A DNA stretch of 40,056 nt from Deltaproteobacteria bacterium. GTDB taxonomy: Bacteria > Desulfobacterota > Syntrophia > Syntrophales > UBA5619. This document shows positions 14,697 to 24,116 of this stretch, in pieces. The notes beneath the pieces were generated by a model. It worked only from the letters and a program-made list of their open reading frames with translations, was not told where the DNA came from and did not search any database. A program made the position numbers and the translations under genes. Each line of letters begins with the position of its first letter. The first letter of the stretch is position 1. Location of the stretch: the NCBI GenBank assembly GCA_021372695.1, contig JAJFTY010000193.1, positions 1-40,056 of the forward strand, written 5' to 3'.

Positions 14697-17600
14697 ATGA
14701 TGAACGCCCCTATCACCTCTTCGCACAGGATTCTCGCACTCATTCTGACCCTGCTCACGCTCTTGGCCTTGGGCATGGCTCCGCCGGTCGGGGCCGACTA
14801 CGGAGCGGACGTTGCCACCAAGATGACCGAGATTCAGTGGAAGGAGGCCGACCTGAAGGCGGCCCAGCGGGAGCTCGCGATCTTGAACCAGTTCCTGGGC
14901 AGCTACGACGACAAGGCGGCCAACCTTACCGCGGCGCGCCAGCAGCTCGCCGCCGCCGATTCGCAGCTTGCCGGGATCCAGCAGAATAACCTCGTGAAGC
15001 TCACGATTCGCATGGGCATCGAGACCTACAACACGGTCTCCGATACGGTCAGCCTCGGCAAGTCGGCCGCCGGGGCGCTGGTCACCCGCGGCGTCAACAG
15101 CGCCCTGGGGACGGCCGCAATGGATCGGCTGACGAACGGCCTGACCGACCAGGGACGCAAGGCACTCGGCATGGATGCCGAGAGCCTGAGCAGCGCGCGC
15201 ACCGTGAAGATCAGGGCCGTCTCCGATGCCGCGGCCGCCGCCTATCCGGGGCTCGCCCGGGTCCAGCAGCGGCTCGGCATGAGCCTGGCTGACGTGAAGG
15301 CGGACGTTCTCGTCAACGAGGGCGTCGAACTCGGCGACACCGGCGCCATCCTCCGCAAGAACCTCATGGTGCGCGACGAGATCGCTGCGGCGATCACCAA
15401 ACTCGACGCCATCGACACGGAGGCCGCGGCGGCCAAGACCGACGCCGACACCGCCGTGGTGGCCGCGCAGGCCGAGGTCGACCATCTCACCGCGGAGCTG
15501 ACCGCGCTGCAGAACGAGCTGAACACGCTGAAGTCGCAGTGGGCCGAGAGCGAGGCCGCGGCCCGCCTCGCCGCCAATCAGGCGTTGATCGTGCTGCCGG
15601 CCGATCTGACTCCCGCGGCGCCGCCACCCCGGCAGGCAGACGAGGAGGATTGGGAATACGCGGCCCGGGCGGACGCCGCCATCAAGGCTGCGGCCCAGGC
15701 ACGCTGGAACTCCGAGGCCGAGCCGCTGATCACGCAGATTGCGAGCCTCAAGACCCAGATCCAGACATCTCAGGCCGAGATCAATACCGCCGTGGAGAGC
15801 ACCGTCACGAACCCCTCGGTCGACTATTTCATCTGGATCTACGGCGGGAACGACACCGTGAGCGCCGACACGACCGCCTCCTACGAAGGCGCCGCAGGCT
15901 CCGCCGCCCAGCTCGAGACCTGGGCCGCTGCCGTGGCCCCGGCCGAGGCAGCGCTGCCGGGAATCATCCAGAAGGTCGACACGCTTGCCGACGACTACAC
16001 CTCCCTCAACAATCTCCAGAACCGGGTCCAGTCTCTCGCCGACCTGCTCTGGGAGGTGGGCCTCTCTCCGCCGGGGAGCTACAACACCGCCATGCAGGTT
16101 CCGGGCATGGGGCAGGAAGCCGCGGAGGGTCTCTCCGCCGGTCTGTCCCGGACCCTGGCCCTTCTGCCCAAGGCCCTTACCAACGCCCAATCCCAGATCG
16201 ACCAGCTTGTCGCCGCCACGGCCGCCTGGAGCAGTGGAATCGGCTCTGTGCGGACCGACATCGAGGAGAATCTCGCCGCCGCCGAGTCCGCCCTAGCCGA
16301 GTTGATCGCCCGGGGCAGGGCTTGGGACAATGCGCTCGCCGCTGCGGAGGGGATGGTCGTCGACTTCGCCCAGGGCCCGATGGAGGCCCGCCTCGGCTAC
16401 TACTCGAATACGAGCTTCGTTCGGGTGATCGAGCGGGCGTACGACTTCGTCACCTACAAGAGTGCCATGCTCGCGGCCGACGCCACGCCGGGCGCCTCCG
16501 GCCTCGCCGCGGCCCGGCAGTTGCGGGCGCGCTATGACGCCCTGGTCGCCGCGGCGCCGGCCCTCAAGGATGCCTTCGATGCGGCCCGGCAGCGGTTCCA
16601 GGGCGCCTTTGCCCGCCTCCAATCCTACGCCGGAGCCTACAGCCTGCGTTTCCCGGTGCTCGAAGACTGGAGCCGGGCCGCCGCCTACAACTCCACTGCC
16701 CACCCCGTCGATGCCTCGGGCGTGACCGACCAGGCGGCGCGGTACGAAGCGCTCTACTACACGAGCAAGCAGCAATACACGACGAGCCTGACCGGCGGAG
16801 AGCCCGTCGTGGGCCAGGGTGTGCTCTTCTGGTACGGCCTGCCGCAGCTGCACCAGCTGCCCGACCCCGGCATGGACGATCCGGTCGGCTTCCTCCCGCA
16901 CCGGCTCGCCGTGGCCAAGGCGGTCATCGTCGAGCAGGGCCCCACCTGGGTCCCGCTCGCGCCCGACCAGTTCAATACCCGCTACAGCGAGGTATTCCAG
17001 GAAGTCATGGATTTGTACCAGGTCGCCTACGACGCGAACGACGGCAGTCTGGAGAAGGTGATGGCGGTCATGGGCGAACTGGGCGACGTTCAGGAGGCGT
17101 ACACAGCGGCCCACCCGAAGCCGACGATCACCGTCCAGCCCCAGGGCAGCACGCATTCGATTCCTGCCGGAACGACCTATTCCGGTGAGCTCTCCGTCAC
17201 CGCCACGGGCGACTTCATGACCTACAAGTGGGAGGTCACCCGCTGGCAGACCGACGAGTTCGGCTGGGAAGAGATCGCGGGCGCGACGGGCCGGACCCTG
17301 ACGACGCCGGCGCTCACCGAGACCCGCTGGTTCCGCGTCACGGTCACCACCCCGGGCGGCTCGACCACGAGCGATGCCGCGCAGGTCCAGGTCAACTGGG
17401 TCTATCCCGCCCCGGTCTTCACGAGCGCCGCCTCGGCCTCGGCCAAGGTCGGCGTTCCCTTCACCTGGACCTTCACGACCGACATCCCGGGCGCCTGGAT
17501 CTTCATCCACGGCATGGGCCTGCCGGCCTGGCTCAACTACATGCCGATGACCGCGACGCTTTCCGGCACCCCGGAAGCGGCGGGCACATGGGATATCAAC

Positions 17601-17846
17601 GTCAATGCCAGCAACCAGGGATCGATGACCCCGCAGACGTTCCGCCTCACCGTCGCGCCGGCGCTCAGGGGCGACATCGACAACAGCGGCGCCGTCACCC
17701 TCGCAGACGCCATCTGCGCGCTCCAGGTTTGCGCCGGCATCACGCCTGCGGCCCCGCTGAACCGATGGGGCGGCGTGAATGGCGACGGGAGCATCGGCCT
17801 AGCCGAGGCGGTCCATGCCCTGCAGGAGGCGGCGGCGCTGCGGTAA
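14697..17846 (+). CDS. Large exported coiled-coil/Ig-like protein with dockerin-like C-terminus
   Basis: A 1049-residue exported protein. The signal peptide is about residues 1-34 (hydrophobic core LALILTLLTLLALGM). Residues 35 to about 800 are helical and Ala-rich with long heptad-like stretches (for example the 230-290 region of Glu/Ala/Leu repeats), suggesting a surface stalk; I recognise no enzyme domain. Around 803-900 there is an Ig-like domain (TYKWEVTRW, WFRVTVTTPGG). Around 903-985 a cadherin-like putative Ig domain follows (VGVPFTWTFTT, GLPAWLNY, LSGTPEAAGTW). The last 60 residues hold two calcium-loop repeats, GDIDNSGAVTLADAICALQ and NGDGSIGLAEAVHALQ, a dockerin-type pair. A second ATG at 14700 is equally possible. 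Function unknown; a cell-surface or assembled extracellular role is inferred. Confidence 0.85.
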   Translation: MMNAPITSSHRILALILTLLTLLALGMAPPVGADYGADVATKMTEIQWKEADLKAAQRELAILNQFLGSYDDKAANLTAARQQLAAADSQLAGIQQNNLVKLTIRMGIETYNTVSDTVSLGKSAAGALVTRGVNSALGTAAMDRLTNGLTDQGRKALGMDAESLSSARTVKIRAVSDAAAAAYPGLARVQQRLGMSLADVKADVLVNEGVELGDTGAILRKNLMVRDEIAAAITKLDAIDTEAAAAKTDADTAVVAAQAEVDHLTAELTALQNELNTLKSQWAESEAAARLAANQALIVLPADLTPAAPPPRQADEEDWEYAARADAAIKAAAQARWNSEAEPLITQIASLKTQIQTSQAEINTAVESTVTNPSVDYFIWIYGGNDTVSADTTASYEGAAGSAAQLETWAAAVAPAEAALPGIIQKVDTLADDYTSLNNLQNRVQSLADLLWEVGLSPPGSYNTAMQVPGMGQEAAEGLSAGLSRTLALLPKALTNAQSQIDQLVAATAAWSSGIGSVRTDIEENLAAAESALAELIARGRAWDNALAAAEGMVVDFAQGPMEARLGYYSNTSFVRVIERAYDFVTYKSAMLAADATPGASGLAAARQLRARYDALVAAAPALKDAFDAARQRFQGAFARLQSYAGAYSLRFPVLEDWSRAAAYNSTAHPVDASGVTDQAARYEALYYTSKQQYTTSLTGGEPVVGQGVLFWYGLPQLHQLPDPGMDDPVGFLPHRLAVAKAVIVEQGPTWVPLAPDQFNTRYSEVFQEVMDLYQVAYDANDGSLEKVMAVMGELGDVQEAYTAAHPKPTITVQPQGSTHSIPAGTTYSGELSVTATGDFMTYKWEVTRWQTDEFGWEEIAGATGRTLTTPALTETRWFRVTVTTPGGSTTSDAAQVQVNWVYPAPVFTSAASASAKVGVPFTWTFTTDIPGAWIFIHGMGLPAWLNYMPMTATLSGTPEAAGTWDINVNASNQGSMTPQTFRLTVAPALRGDIDNSGAVTLADAICALQVCAGITPAAPLNRWGGVNGDGSIGLAEAVHALQEAAALR

Positions 17847-17944
17847 AGCTCCGCAGGGGGCCAGTCGAACCTTTTCCGGCCCGGTTGCCGCCGGCATAAA
17901 AAACGATTGACAAGCGCCACGGGACCGGGCAGCGTACAGGCGTG

Positions 17945-19093
17945 ATGGCCATATACCTGCTCGCGCTGATCTGTACCTTGAACCACATCGGATATTCGGG
18001 AAGCCGGGTCGTGGTTTCTCTCTACGCCCTCGGCCTCGGAGCGAATCAGTTCCAAATCGGGGTGCTGATGGCGCTCTATGCGCTCTTCCCGCTCCTGCTC
18101 GCCATCCACATCGGCAAACTGGCCGACCGCGTGGGCCCGCGCCTGCCCATGCTTGCGGGCACGGCGGGCGTGGCCGTGGCCCTCCTGCTGCCGCCGCTCC
18201 TTCCGGGGCTCCTCACGCTTTACGGGACGGCGATCCTGATCGGGGCCTCCTTCAATCTATTCTTCATCACCCTGATGGGAATCGCCGGAGGCATCGGCGG
18301 CGAGATCAATCGGGGCAGAAATTACGCCCTGATCAGTCTCGGGTTTGCCGCTGCGGGTTTCTTCGGTCCGATCACGGCCGGATTTTCGATCGACCATCTG
18401 GGCCACCTGCCGGCCTTCCTGCTGCTCTCCACCTTCACACTGGTCCCCATCGTGCTGATCGCCTTCCGGCCGGGATTCCTCCCGCCCGCGGCCAAGCCGG
18501 ATGCGGCGCGGGGAAAGCGGCACGCATTCGATCTCTGGCAGGTGCCCACGCTGCGCAACACCTTCATCGCCAGCGGCATCATCTCGATGGCCTGGGATCT
18601 GTTCCAATTCTACATGCCGGTCTACGGCCATGCCATCGGCCTGTCCGCGTCGGTCATCGGTCTGGTGCTCGGCGCTTTTGCGGCCGCGATCTTTCTCATC
18701 CGCACCGTTCTGCCTTTCCTGATCAGGCAGTCGAGCGAAGCCGAGATCCTGTCATACGGAATCTTCGTCGCGGCGGCGGCCTTCGCGCTCTTCCCGTTCT
18801 TCAAGAACGTCTATGCGCTCTCGGCCGTTGCTTTCCTGCTCGGGCTCGGCTGCGGATGCGGCCAGCCGATGTCGATGTCCCTGATCTACGCGCTTTCCCC
18901 GCCCGGGCGTGCCGCTGAATCAGCCGGTCTGCGGGTGATGGTGAACAACATCGGCTCCCTGGCGATGCCGATCCTCTTCGGGGGCATCGGGACAGCATTC
19001 GGCTATTTCCCCGTGTTCTTCCTGAACTTCGTGGTGCTCGTGGCGGGCGGTATCCTGTTTCGCCGGAATGTCGCATCGCAGGCAGGAGCGTAA
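17945..19093 (+). CDS. MFS transporter
   Basis: A 382-residue major facilitator with about twelve hydrophobic segments. The loop between helices 2 and 3 reads GKLADRVGPRLPML, the MFS motif A region. It resembles YfcJ/YbfB-like and drug-efflux-type members, but the substrate cannot be told. ATG at 17945 is used; a GTG immediately before it (17942) is also in frame. A TTGACA box lies at 17907-17912, but no good -10 follows. Not obviously in an operon with its neighbours. Confidence 0.88.
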   Translation: MAIYLLALICTLNHIGYSGSRVVVSLYALGLGANQFQIGVLMALYALFPLLLAIHIGKLADRVGPRLPMLAGTAGVAVALLLPPLLPGLLTLYGTAILIGASFNLFFITLMGIAGGIGGEINRGRNYALISLGFAAAGFFGPITAGFSIDHLGHLPAFLLLSTFTLVPIVLIAFRPGFLPPAAKPDAARGKRHAFDLWQVPTLRNTFIASGIISMAWDLFQFYMPVYGHAIGLSASVIGLVLGAFAAAIFLIRTVLPFLIRQSSEAEILSYGIFVAAAAFALFPFFKNVYALSAVAFLLGLGCGCGQPMSMSLIYALSPPGRAAESAGLRVMVNNIGSLAMPILFGGIGTAFGYFPVFFLNFVVLVAGGILFRRNVASQAGA

Positions 19094-19139
19094 TATATCG
19101 ATCGCCCAATCGCGGGGCATTATCGCTCCGGCAAATAGT

Positions 19140-19168
19140 CTGGATTCCGGCTAGCGCCGGAATGACAG
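19140..19168. repeat. REP-like palindrome
   Basis: ATTCCGGC, four bases, GCCGGAAT, flanked by CTGG and GACAG. Same family as the elements at 33698-33855, 35178-35206 and 39546-39641. It may also act as a terminator for the MFS gene. Confidence 0.7.
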
Positions 19169-19234
19169 TTTCGGGATGAATTGCTGCCGGATTGATACGT
19201 TTCCCGGGCCGTAGATCTCGATCTGAGGAGGAAT

Positions 19235-19417
19235 ATGAAAGAGACGCTGCCTTCGATGGTGCTGACCGTGGTTCTCGTGATCAATTTCATCTCGTCGGTG
19301 ATCGACCCGGATCGCAATTCCTGGGCAAGTTTCATCGCGACGCTCATTATCGTGGCGATCACCTACTGGGGCGGCTTCTTCAAACCGCTCATCGAGTTCC
19401 TCAGCGCCAACGTGTAG
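19235..19417 (+). CDS. 60-residue membrane protein, paralogue A
   Basis: A 60-residue protein with two hydrophobic segments (about 7-23 and 33-55) around a short polar loop, VIDPDRNSWAS. AGGAGG lies immediately before the ATG at good spacing. A paralogue at 36290-36472 is identical at about 47 of 60 positions, including GGFFKPLI near the C-terminus, which shows that this short frame is under selection. No family name recognised. Likely an inner-membrane protein; function unknown. Confidence 0.85.
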   Translation: MKETLPSMVLTVVLVINFISSVIDPDRNSWASFIATLIIVAITYWGGFFKPLIEFLSANV

Positions 19418-19596
19418 GCATGAATCGGTGGCAGGGTTCACAGGCGACCTGCGACCCTGACCAGAAAGCTTCTGCATCGCGAGATGGCCGCCGCGCCCGC
19501 GGACCGGACATGTCCCGATTTTCCTCTCCACCCTTGATTTGTGCCTCAAGGCCGCGAAGCAGCCGAAAACCATCCGATACCTATCATTTCAATATC

Positions 19597-19722
19597 TTAC
19601 CAATGACGTTTGTTCTTGACTTTCCCAGGGATTAGGAACACAAGAAGGCCATACCCAACAACAAGCACCGTCACGAGGTTATCTGCCCCCACCGTTGGTA
19701 AGGGTGATGCCGTGAACATCAT
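19597..19722 (-). CDS. Candidate 41-residue membrane peptide
   Basis: A minus-strand frame starting with two ATG codons (19722, 19719) and ending TAA. It encodes a short polar lead (PLPTVGADN), one hydrophobic helix at residues 16-31 (LVTVLVVGYGLLVFLI) and a basic end (GKVKNKRHW). GGGGA lies four to eight bases before the start. It sits in a 385-base gap otherwise without genes. The frame is open further upstream, so it could instead be the C-terminal anchor of a decayed larger protein. No family recognised. Nothing else supportable was seen in the rest of 19418-19803. Confidence 0.35.
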   Translation of the reverse strand: MMFTASPLPTVGADNLVTVLVVGYGLLVFLIPGKVKNKRHW

Positions 19723-19803
19723 ATCGTATCCCCGTTTCTCGACCGGCCTGAAGGGAGTTGCGTCTGGCGTTCTCTGTTGCGCCAGCCGCGGGAGGGATGA
19801 GAC

Positions 19804-21204
19804 ATGAAAAAGGTGTTGGTATTTTGCCTATTGATCGCTCTCGGGACGAATTGGGATGGGTCCAGAGTTTGGGCCGTTGACGTCGGATGGATGCACGAGG
19901 GAGTGAGAGTCTGGTATTTTGGCAGTGCCGGAACGGGCGGGACTTCCGATGTGGAGGAGGCGTATTTGTTCACATCCATCAGCGGGAACACCGCCCAGCT
20001 GACCCATCATTCAGGCATAAGCCATTGGACCTCACCTGCGGCAGCACCGGAGACGGGTTCTATTCTTGGCGAGGGACCCTTCTGGATCCATCCACAGGTG
20101 CTCCAAAGCATCGCCGTTGGAGACACCTGGAGAGGCATCAAAATCTATACGATGAACCGGGCGACCTATACATACGATACATTTAAAAACACCAGTGAGT
20201 TGTCTTCCTTACCTTACCTGCTTCTTCCCATAAAGGCATTATTCGATCTCAAGCCCGAGCGGGAATTGGTAAGGATCGTTTATGGTAATCCGCTTTACCC
20301 GAATTTTGACCCCGTCTCTGGAACTGCATACTTTGATGCCGACACAGGGCTCCGTCTATTCGTCACACAGAGGGCTGCGTATGTAACCACTTTTTTCATC
20401 CTGAGCGAGATCAATTATAATTTTGTCACCCGAAAGGCCTTTGCCGAGGATAATGGTCCGCACACCGGGTTCGAATCAACGGTCCTCAAGACAAAATCGG
20501 CATTATATGCGTCGCACATGGTGCAGATGCTCTCCTCGGTTGAAAGTCGATATGGCGGCACGGTGCAGATGTGGACCGCAAGCCAGTCAGGCGGAGCCAT
20601 CAGCGCCTATTTCGGGCGGGATGAAAACTATTGTTTTTTCGGCAGCGTACCGCTCCTGAAACGCAAATTGATGTCCGCTGCCCCCAATTATCCGCCCGAG
20701 CAGTGGAATTCATATGGCGAATATCTCTGGTGGTGGGTGCCGACGGATGCGTTTCAGAAATCGACAATCAATGTATTCGGCGTTCCCATGACAAGAACTT
20801 CCACTGCGCCGTATACCTTCACGGCTGCTCAGTCGCAGACAAGCTTATACTTCTCCGAAATAGTCTTCGACAATGACGGTTACGTGGCTTCATTTTCCGC
20901 CAAAGACCCCTCCATCGGGCTCGATCTCGATCTGGGGACTCTTATCGATGACATTATCACGGTCGATGGCTTGGCCTACTACAAAAACACCATGGGAAAA
21001 GCTACGCCGGTCCCGATTCTCTATTCCGGCGATGTGGATGGAGATTTTGACGTGGACCTCGCCGATGCCATCTTATCGCTGAGAATACTCACGAACGCAA
21101 CGTTGTCCCAAAGCTTCGGCGAAGATGCCGATGTAAATCACGACGGAAGGATCGGCATTGGAGAAGCAATCTATATTATGCAGAAAGCCGCCGGGTTGAG
21201 ATAG
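19804..21204 (+). CDS. Exported protein with C-terminal dockerin-like pair
   Basis: A 466-residue protein with a signal peptide (MKKVLVFCLLIALGTNW, probable cleavage after VWA at about 24). The middle 400 residues are rich in aromatic residues and beta-like, with no recognised catalytic motif. The end (about 407-466) carries two EF-hand-type loops, GDVDGDFDVDLADAILSLR and DADVNHDGRIGIGEAIYIMQ, finishing KAAGLR, very similar to the tail of the 14697-17846 protein. Lower GC than its neighbours. Function unknown; surface or extracellular location inferred. Confidence 0.82.
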   Translation: MKKVLVFCLLIALGTNWDGSRVWAVDVGWMHEGVRVWYFGSAGTGGTSDVEEAYLFTSISGNTAQLTHHSGISHWTSPAAAPETGSILGEGPFWIHPQVLQSIAVGDTWRGIKIYTMNRATYTYDTFKNTSELSSLPYLLLPIKALFDLKPERELVRIVYGNPLYPNFDPVSGTAYFDADTGLRLFVTQRAAYVTTFFILSEINYNFVTRKAFAEDNGPHTGFESTVLKTKSALYASHMVQMLSSVESRYGGTVQMWTASQSGGAISAYFGRDENYCFFGSVPLLKRKLMSAAPNYPPEQWNSYGEYLWWWVPTDAFQKSTINVFGVPMTRTSTAPYTFTAAQSQTSLYFSEIVFDNDGYVASFSAKDPSIGLDLDLGTLIDDIITVDGLAYYKNTMGKATPVPILYSGDVDGDFDVDLADAILSLRILTNATLSQSFGEDADVNHDGRIGIGEAIYIMQKAAGLR

Positions 21205-21492
21205 AGCTTTAGATCGTCCGAAAAGCCGGCCAAGGTCTGCGGCCTCCGTGCCGGCGCTGCCGCAGCGGGTCCCGGAGCCAGTTTCTCTCCCGTAATTTTC
21301 TGACCAAATTTTCTTGACAATCATTTTCAAAAGAATCAAGGTCGGAGTGCCGGTTCCCGGCCCCAGGGGCAGCCTTACTGACGAAGATCACGTTCATCGA
21401 ACCTCGCGAAGGATTGTCCCGTGAAAATTTGGTTGTTATCGGTGGATCAGGCCATCGCGGCCTGCGAGACTTTCTCATGACGGAGGTTCTCG

Positions 21493-22815
21493 ATGCTCGG
21501 ATGTCATATCGGACGCTGTTTCCAGGTGACCATTGCCGGCGGCTCCTATCAGGAGGGGCTTACTGCCGTGGTGCAGGGCCATTCACCCGGGATGCTCATC
21601 ACCGAGGAGGAGATCTATGGCGATCTCCTCCTCAGGAAGCCGGGGGCGGATGAACTCTCCAGCCCCAGGCTGGAGCCGGACCTGCCCATCATCTTCAGCG
21701 GCGTGAATGCGGCCGACACGATCGAAGGGGCGGACAACGCGCACCAGACCAACGGGACGCCGCTCACCATCCTCATTCCCAACCTGGACCGCCACCTCGT
21801 TCACATCAAACAATACCAGGAGACCAACCGGACTCCGCGGCCCGGGCACAGCTCCTATGCCTCGTTCGTCAAGTACGGGCCTGCCGATGACGCCATCGGT
21901 GCCGGCTTTTTCAGCGGTCGGTACACGGCCACGATCGTCGGCGCCGGGTATGTCGCCAAGAGGGTGCTCCAGAAGTTCGGCATCGAGGTTTTCGCCTATG
22001 TCAAAGAGGCGGCATCGGTGGTCTGCCCGCCTGTCGATCACGAGAAAGCACTCGTCTATAACCAAGCCTACAAGAAGATGCGCCGCGACCTCGATCCCTT
22101 CTACCAGGAAATCTACGTGAAGGGCCGCATCACCCCGGAAATGCGCTTCCTCGAAAAAACCCGGATCTTTGCCGAAATCGAAAAGGAGATCCCGCAGATC
22201 CGCGGCAAGGCCCCGCAGATGACGAAGGAAGTCGTGCGGGACCGGTACGGCGTGCACGACGTGTTGAACTGCCCGGATCTTGCCGCAGCCGACGAGATGG
22301 TCGCCGCCTGCAACCGGATCTACAGAACCGGGGACTCCTCGGGAGGCGTCGTGGAAGTCGTGGCGACGGGCGTACCAGTCGGGCTGGGTGAACCCATGTT
22401 CGACAAACTCGACGCGGAGCTCGGCCGCCTGCTGGGCATCGGTGCCGTCAAGTGCGTGGAAGTGGGTTCCGGATACCGGACCAAGGATATGCTCGGAAGC
22501 GAGTCCAACGACACGATTCGCTCCGACGGGAAAAAGGTCATTTTCAATTCCAACAACGCGGGCGGGATCACCGGCGGGCTCGCGTCCGGCCAGCCCATCG
22601 TGGTCCGGCTGGTGGTCAAGCCGACGCCCACGATCGACAAGCCGCAGAAGACGATCGACAAGTACACCCTGGAGAACACCGCGCTCGCCGCGATCACCCG
22701 GCGCGATCCGACCATCGTGGCCAGGATCTGGCCGGTGGCCGAGGCCATGACCGCGATCATCCTTCTCGACCATCTCATCATGCATCTCGGGTATCAGGCC
22801 ATCGTGAACCGATAG
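21493..22815 (+). CDS. Chorismate synthase-like protein, diverged (non-canonical)
   Basis: A 440-residue member of the chorismate synthase family (COG0082). The C-terminal half keeps clear family blocks: SSGGVVEVVATGVPVGLGEP, the NNAGGITGGLASG flavin loop, KPTPTIDKPQKTID and WPVAEAMTAIILLDHL. The catalytic GESHG of the aroC copy is GGSYQ here (Tyr at 19 replaces the His that protonates flavin). RPGH is kept (His 119). The RGGGRASGRET block becomes GAGFFSGRYTA, and GRHD becomes TRRD. An insertion of about 60 charged residues lies near 185-250. CGGAGG precedes the ATG by six bases. It starts an apparent operon with an EPSP synthase-like gene 29 bases downstream. Canonical chorismate synthase activity is unlikely. 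A related phosphate elimination or a flavin-dependent reaction on a shikimate-like compound is an inference. Confidence 0.85.
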   Translation: MLGCHIGRCFQVTIAGGSYQEGLTAVVQGHSPGMLITEEEIYGDLLLRKPGADELSSPRLEPDLPIIFSGVNAADTIEGADNAHQTNGTPLTILIPNLDRHLVHIKQYQETNRTPRPGHSSYASFVKYGPADDAIGAGFFSGRYTATIVGAGYVAKRVLQKFGIEVFAYVKEAASVVCPPVDHEKALVYNQAYKKMRRDLDPFYQEIYVKGRITPEMRFLEKTRIFAEIEKEIPQIRGKAPQMTKEVVRDRYGVHDVLNCPDLAAADEMVAACNRIYRTGDSSGGVVEVVATGVPVGLGEPMFDKLDAELGRLLGIGAVKCVEVGSGYRTKDMLGSESNDTIRSDGKKVIFNSNNAGGITGGLASGQPIVVRLVVKPTPTIDKPQKTIDKYTLENTALAAITRRDPTIVARIWPVAEAMTAIILLDHLIMHLGYQAIVNR

Positions 22816-22844
22816 CCCCTGGAAGCGGACAGAGACTGACATCC

Positions 22845-24116
22845 ATGGAAATCATCAGCGAAAAGTCGATTCTGCGCGGGGAAGTTCAGATCCCGGCTAG
22901 CAAATCCCATACCATCCGGGCCGTAGCCATCTCCAGCCTGGCTTCGGGAAAGTCCATCATCCACCACCCCTTGCTCTCTTCGGACGCGCTTGCGGCCATG
23001 GGTGCGGGCCGCGCCTTCGGGGCGAAGATCGCAGCCAATGCGTCCTGGGAGGTGGAAGGCGTGAGCGGCATCCCCTGCACGCCGGACAATGTGATCGATA
23101 CCCACAATTCCGGGACCACGATGAACTTCTTCATGGGGGTGGCCGGTCTTGTCGACGGGACGACCGTGCTGACGGGCGACGCCCAGATTGTCCGGCGCCC
23201 TGTCCAGCCGCTCATCGAAGCTCTGAACGGCCTGGGGGCCTTCGCCTGTTCGACCCGCAACAACGGATTGCCCCCGGTGATCGTCAGGGGCCGACTGGAA
23301 GGCGGAAAGGTCCGACTGAGGGGCATCTCTTCGCAGTATGTTTCCAGCCTGCTGCTCAGCTGTCCCCTGATCGAAAAGGATTCGGAGATCGAGGTTTACG
23401 ACGTCGCCGAAACGCCCTACATCGAAATCACCAAGGCGTGGCTCGACCGGCAGAGAATCCGCTACGAAGCCTCCGATGACTTCACCCATTTCAGAGTCTT
23501 TGGCGGCCAGTCCTACCGGGGCCAGGAGGTGGAGGTCCCGGCAGACTTTTCTTCCGCCACTTTCTTTCTCGTTGCCGGGGCGATCATGGACGGGGAGATC
23601 ACGCTCCTCGGCCTCGACATGAACGACGCCCAGGGCGACAAACAGGTCGTCTCCTATCTCCAGGAGATGGGCGCCGAGATCCGTTTCGAAGAGGGTGGAA
23701 TCCGGGTTCGGAGAGGCGCCCTCAAGGGGATGGAACTGGATATGGGAAAGACGCCGGACGCCCTTCCCGCCATGGCCGTGCTCGGCTGCTTTGCCAGCGG
23801 AAAAACGACCCTGCGCAACGTGGCGCACGCCCGGCTGAAGGAAACGGACCGGATCTCCGTGATGGCGAGCGAGTTGAGCCGTCTCGGAGCCCGGGTGGAA
23901 GAACTGCCCGACGGGCTCATCGTCCATGAGAGCCGGCTCCAGGGTGGTCCGGTCAGCGGTCATGCCGACCACCGGGTGGTCATGGCTCTGGCCGTAGCCG
24001 GAATGGCCATCCCCGGCCGGACATCCGTCGACACGGCAGAATCGATTGCGGTCACCTTCCCCAACTTTATCGAACTGATGCAGAACCTTGGTGGGAAGAT
24101 ACAGAAAGTGGCGTAG
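22845..24116 (+). CDS. EPSP synthase-like protein, diverged (non-canonical)
   Basis: A 423-residue protein with the full two-domain enolpyruvyltransferase fold. Kept: ASKSHTIR at the N-terminal site, SSQYVSSLL (phosphoshikimate contacts), TPDALPAMA with the catalytic Asp, LKETDR, and DHRVVMA. Changed relative to the operon aroA: the Arg of GMR (E. coli R100) is Asn in GTTMNFF, the Arg at E. coli position 120 is Gln in GDAQIVRRP, and the PEP-binding Lys (K411) is Val in IAVTFP. The substrate-side contacts look better conserved than the PEP side, suggesting a shikimate-like phosphate substrate and altered enolpyruvyl chemistry. ATG at 22845 is chosen where homology begins; the ribosome site is weak, fitting translation coupled to the gene 29 bases upstream. 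Confidence 0.87.
   Translation: MEIISEKSILRGEVQIPASKSHTIRAVAISSLASGKSIIHHPLLSSDALAAMGAGRAFGAKIAANASWEVEGVSGIPCTPDNVIDTHNSGTTMNFFMGVAGLVDGTTVLTGDAQIVRRPVQPLIEALNGLGAFACSTRNNGLPPVIVRGRLEGGKVRLRGISSQYVSSLLLSCPLIEKDSEIEVYDVAETPYIEITKAWLDRQRIRYEASDDFTHFRVFGGQSYRGQEVEVPADFSSATFFLVAGAIMDGEITLLGLDMNDAQGDKQVVSYLQEMGAEIRFEEGGIRVRRGALKGMELDMGKTPDALPAMAVLGCFASGKTTLRNVAHARLKETDRISVMASELSRLGARVEELPDGLIVHESRLQGGPVSGHADHRVVMALAVAGMAIPGRTSVDTAESIAVTFPNFIELMQNLGGKIQKVA

Noticed and set aside
14523..16190. Long minus-strand frame (555 codons) opposite the large exported protein
   Set aside because: Low-complexity Gly/Arg/Val composition, no ribosome site or domain; shadow of the plus-strand gene.
21314..21342. 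TTGACA upstream of the AroC-like gene as a promoter
   Set aside because: The -35 is perfect, but no acceptable -10 lies at 15-19 bases, so I do not list it as a feature; transcription start of this cluster remains open.
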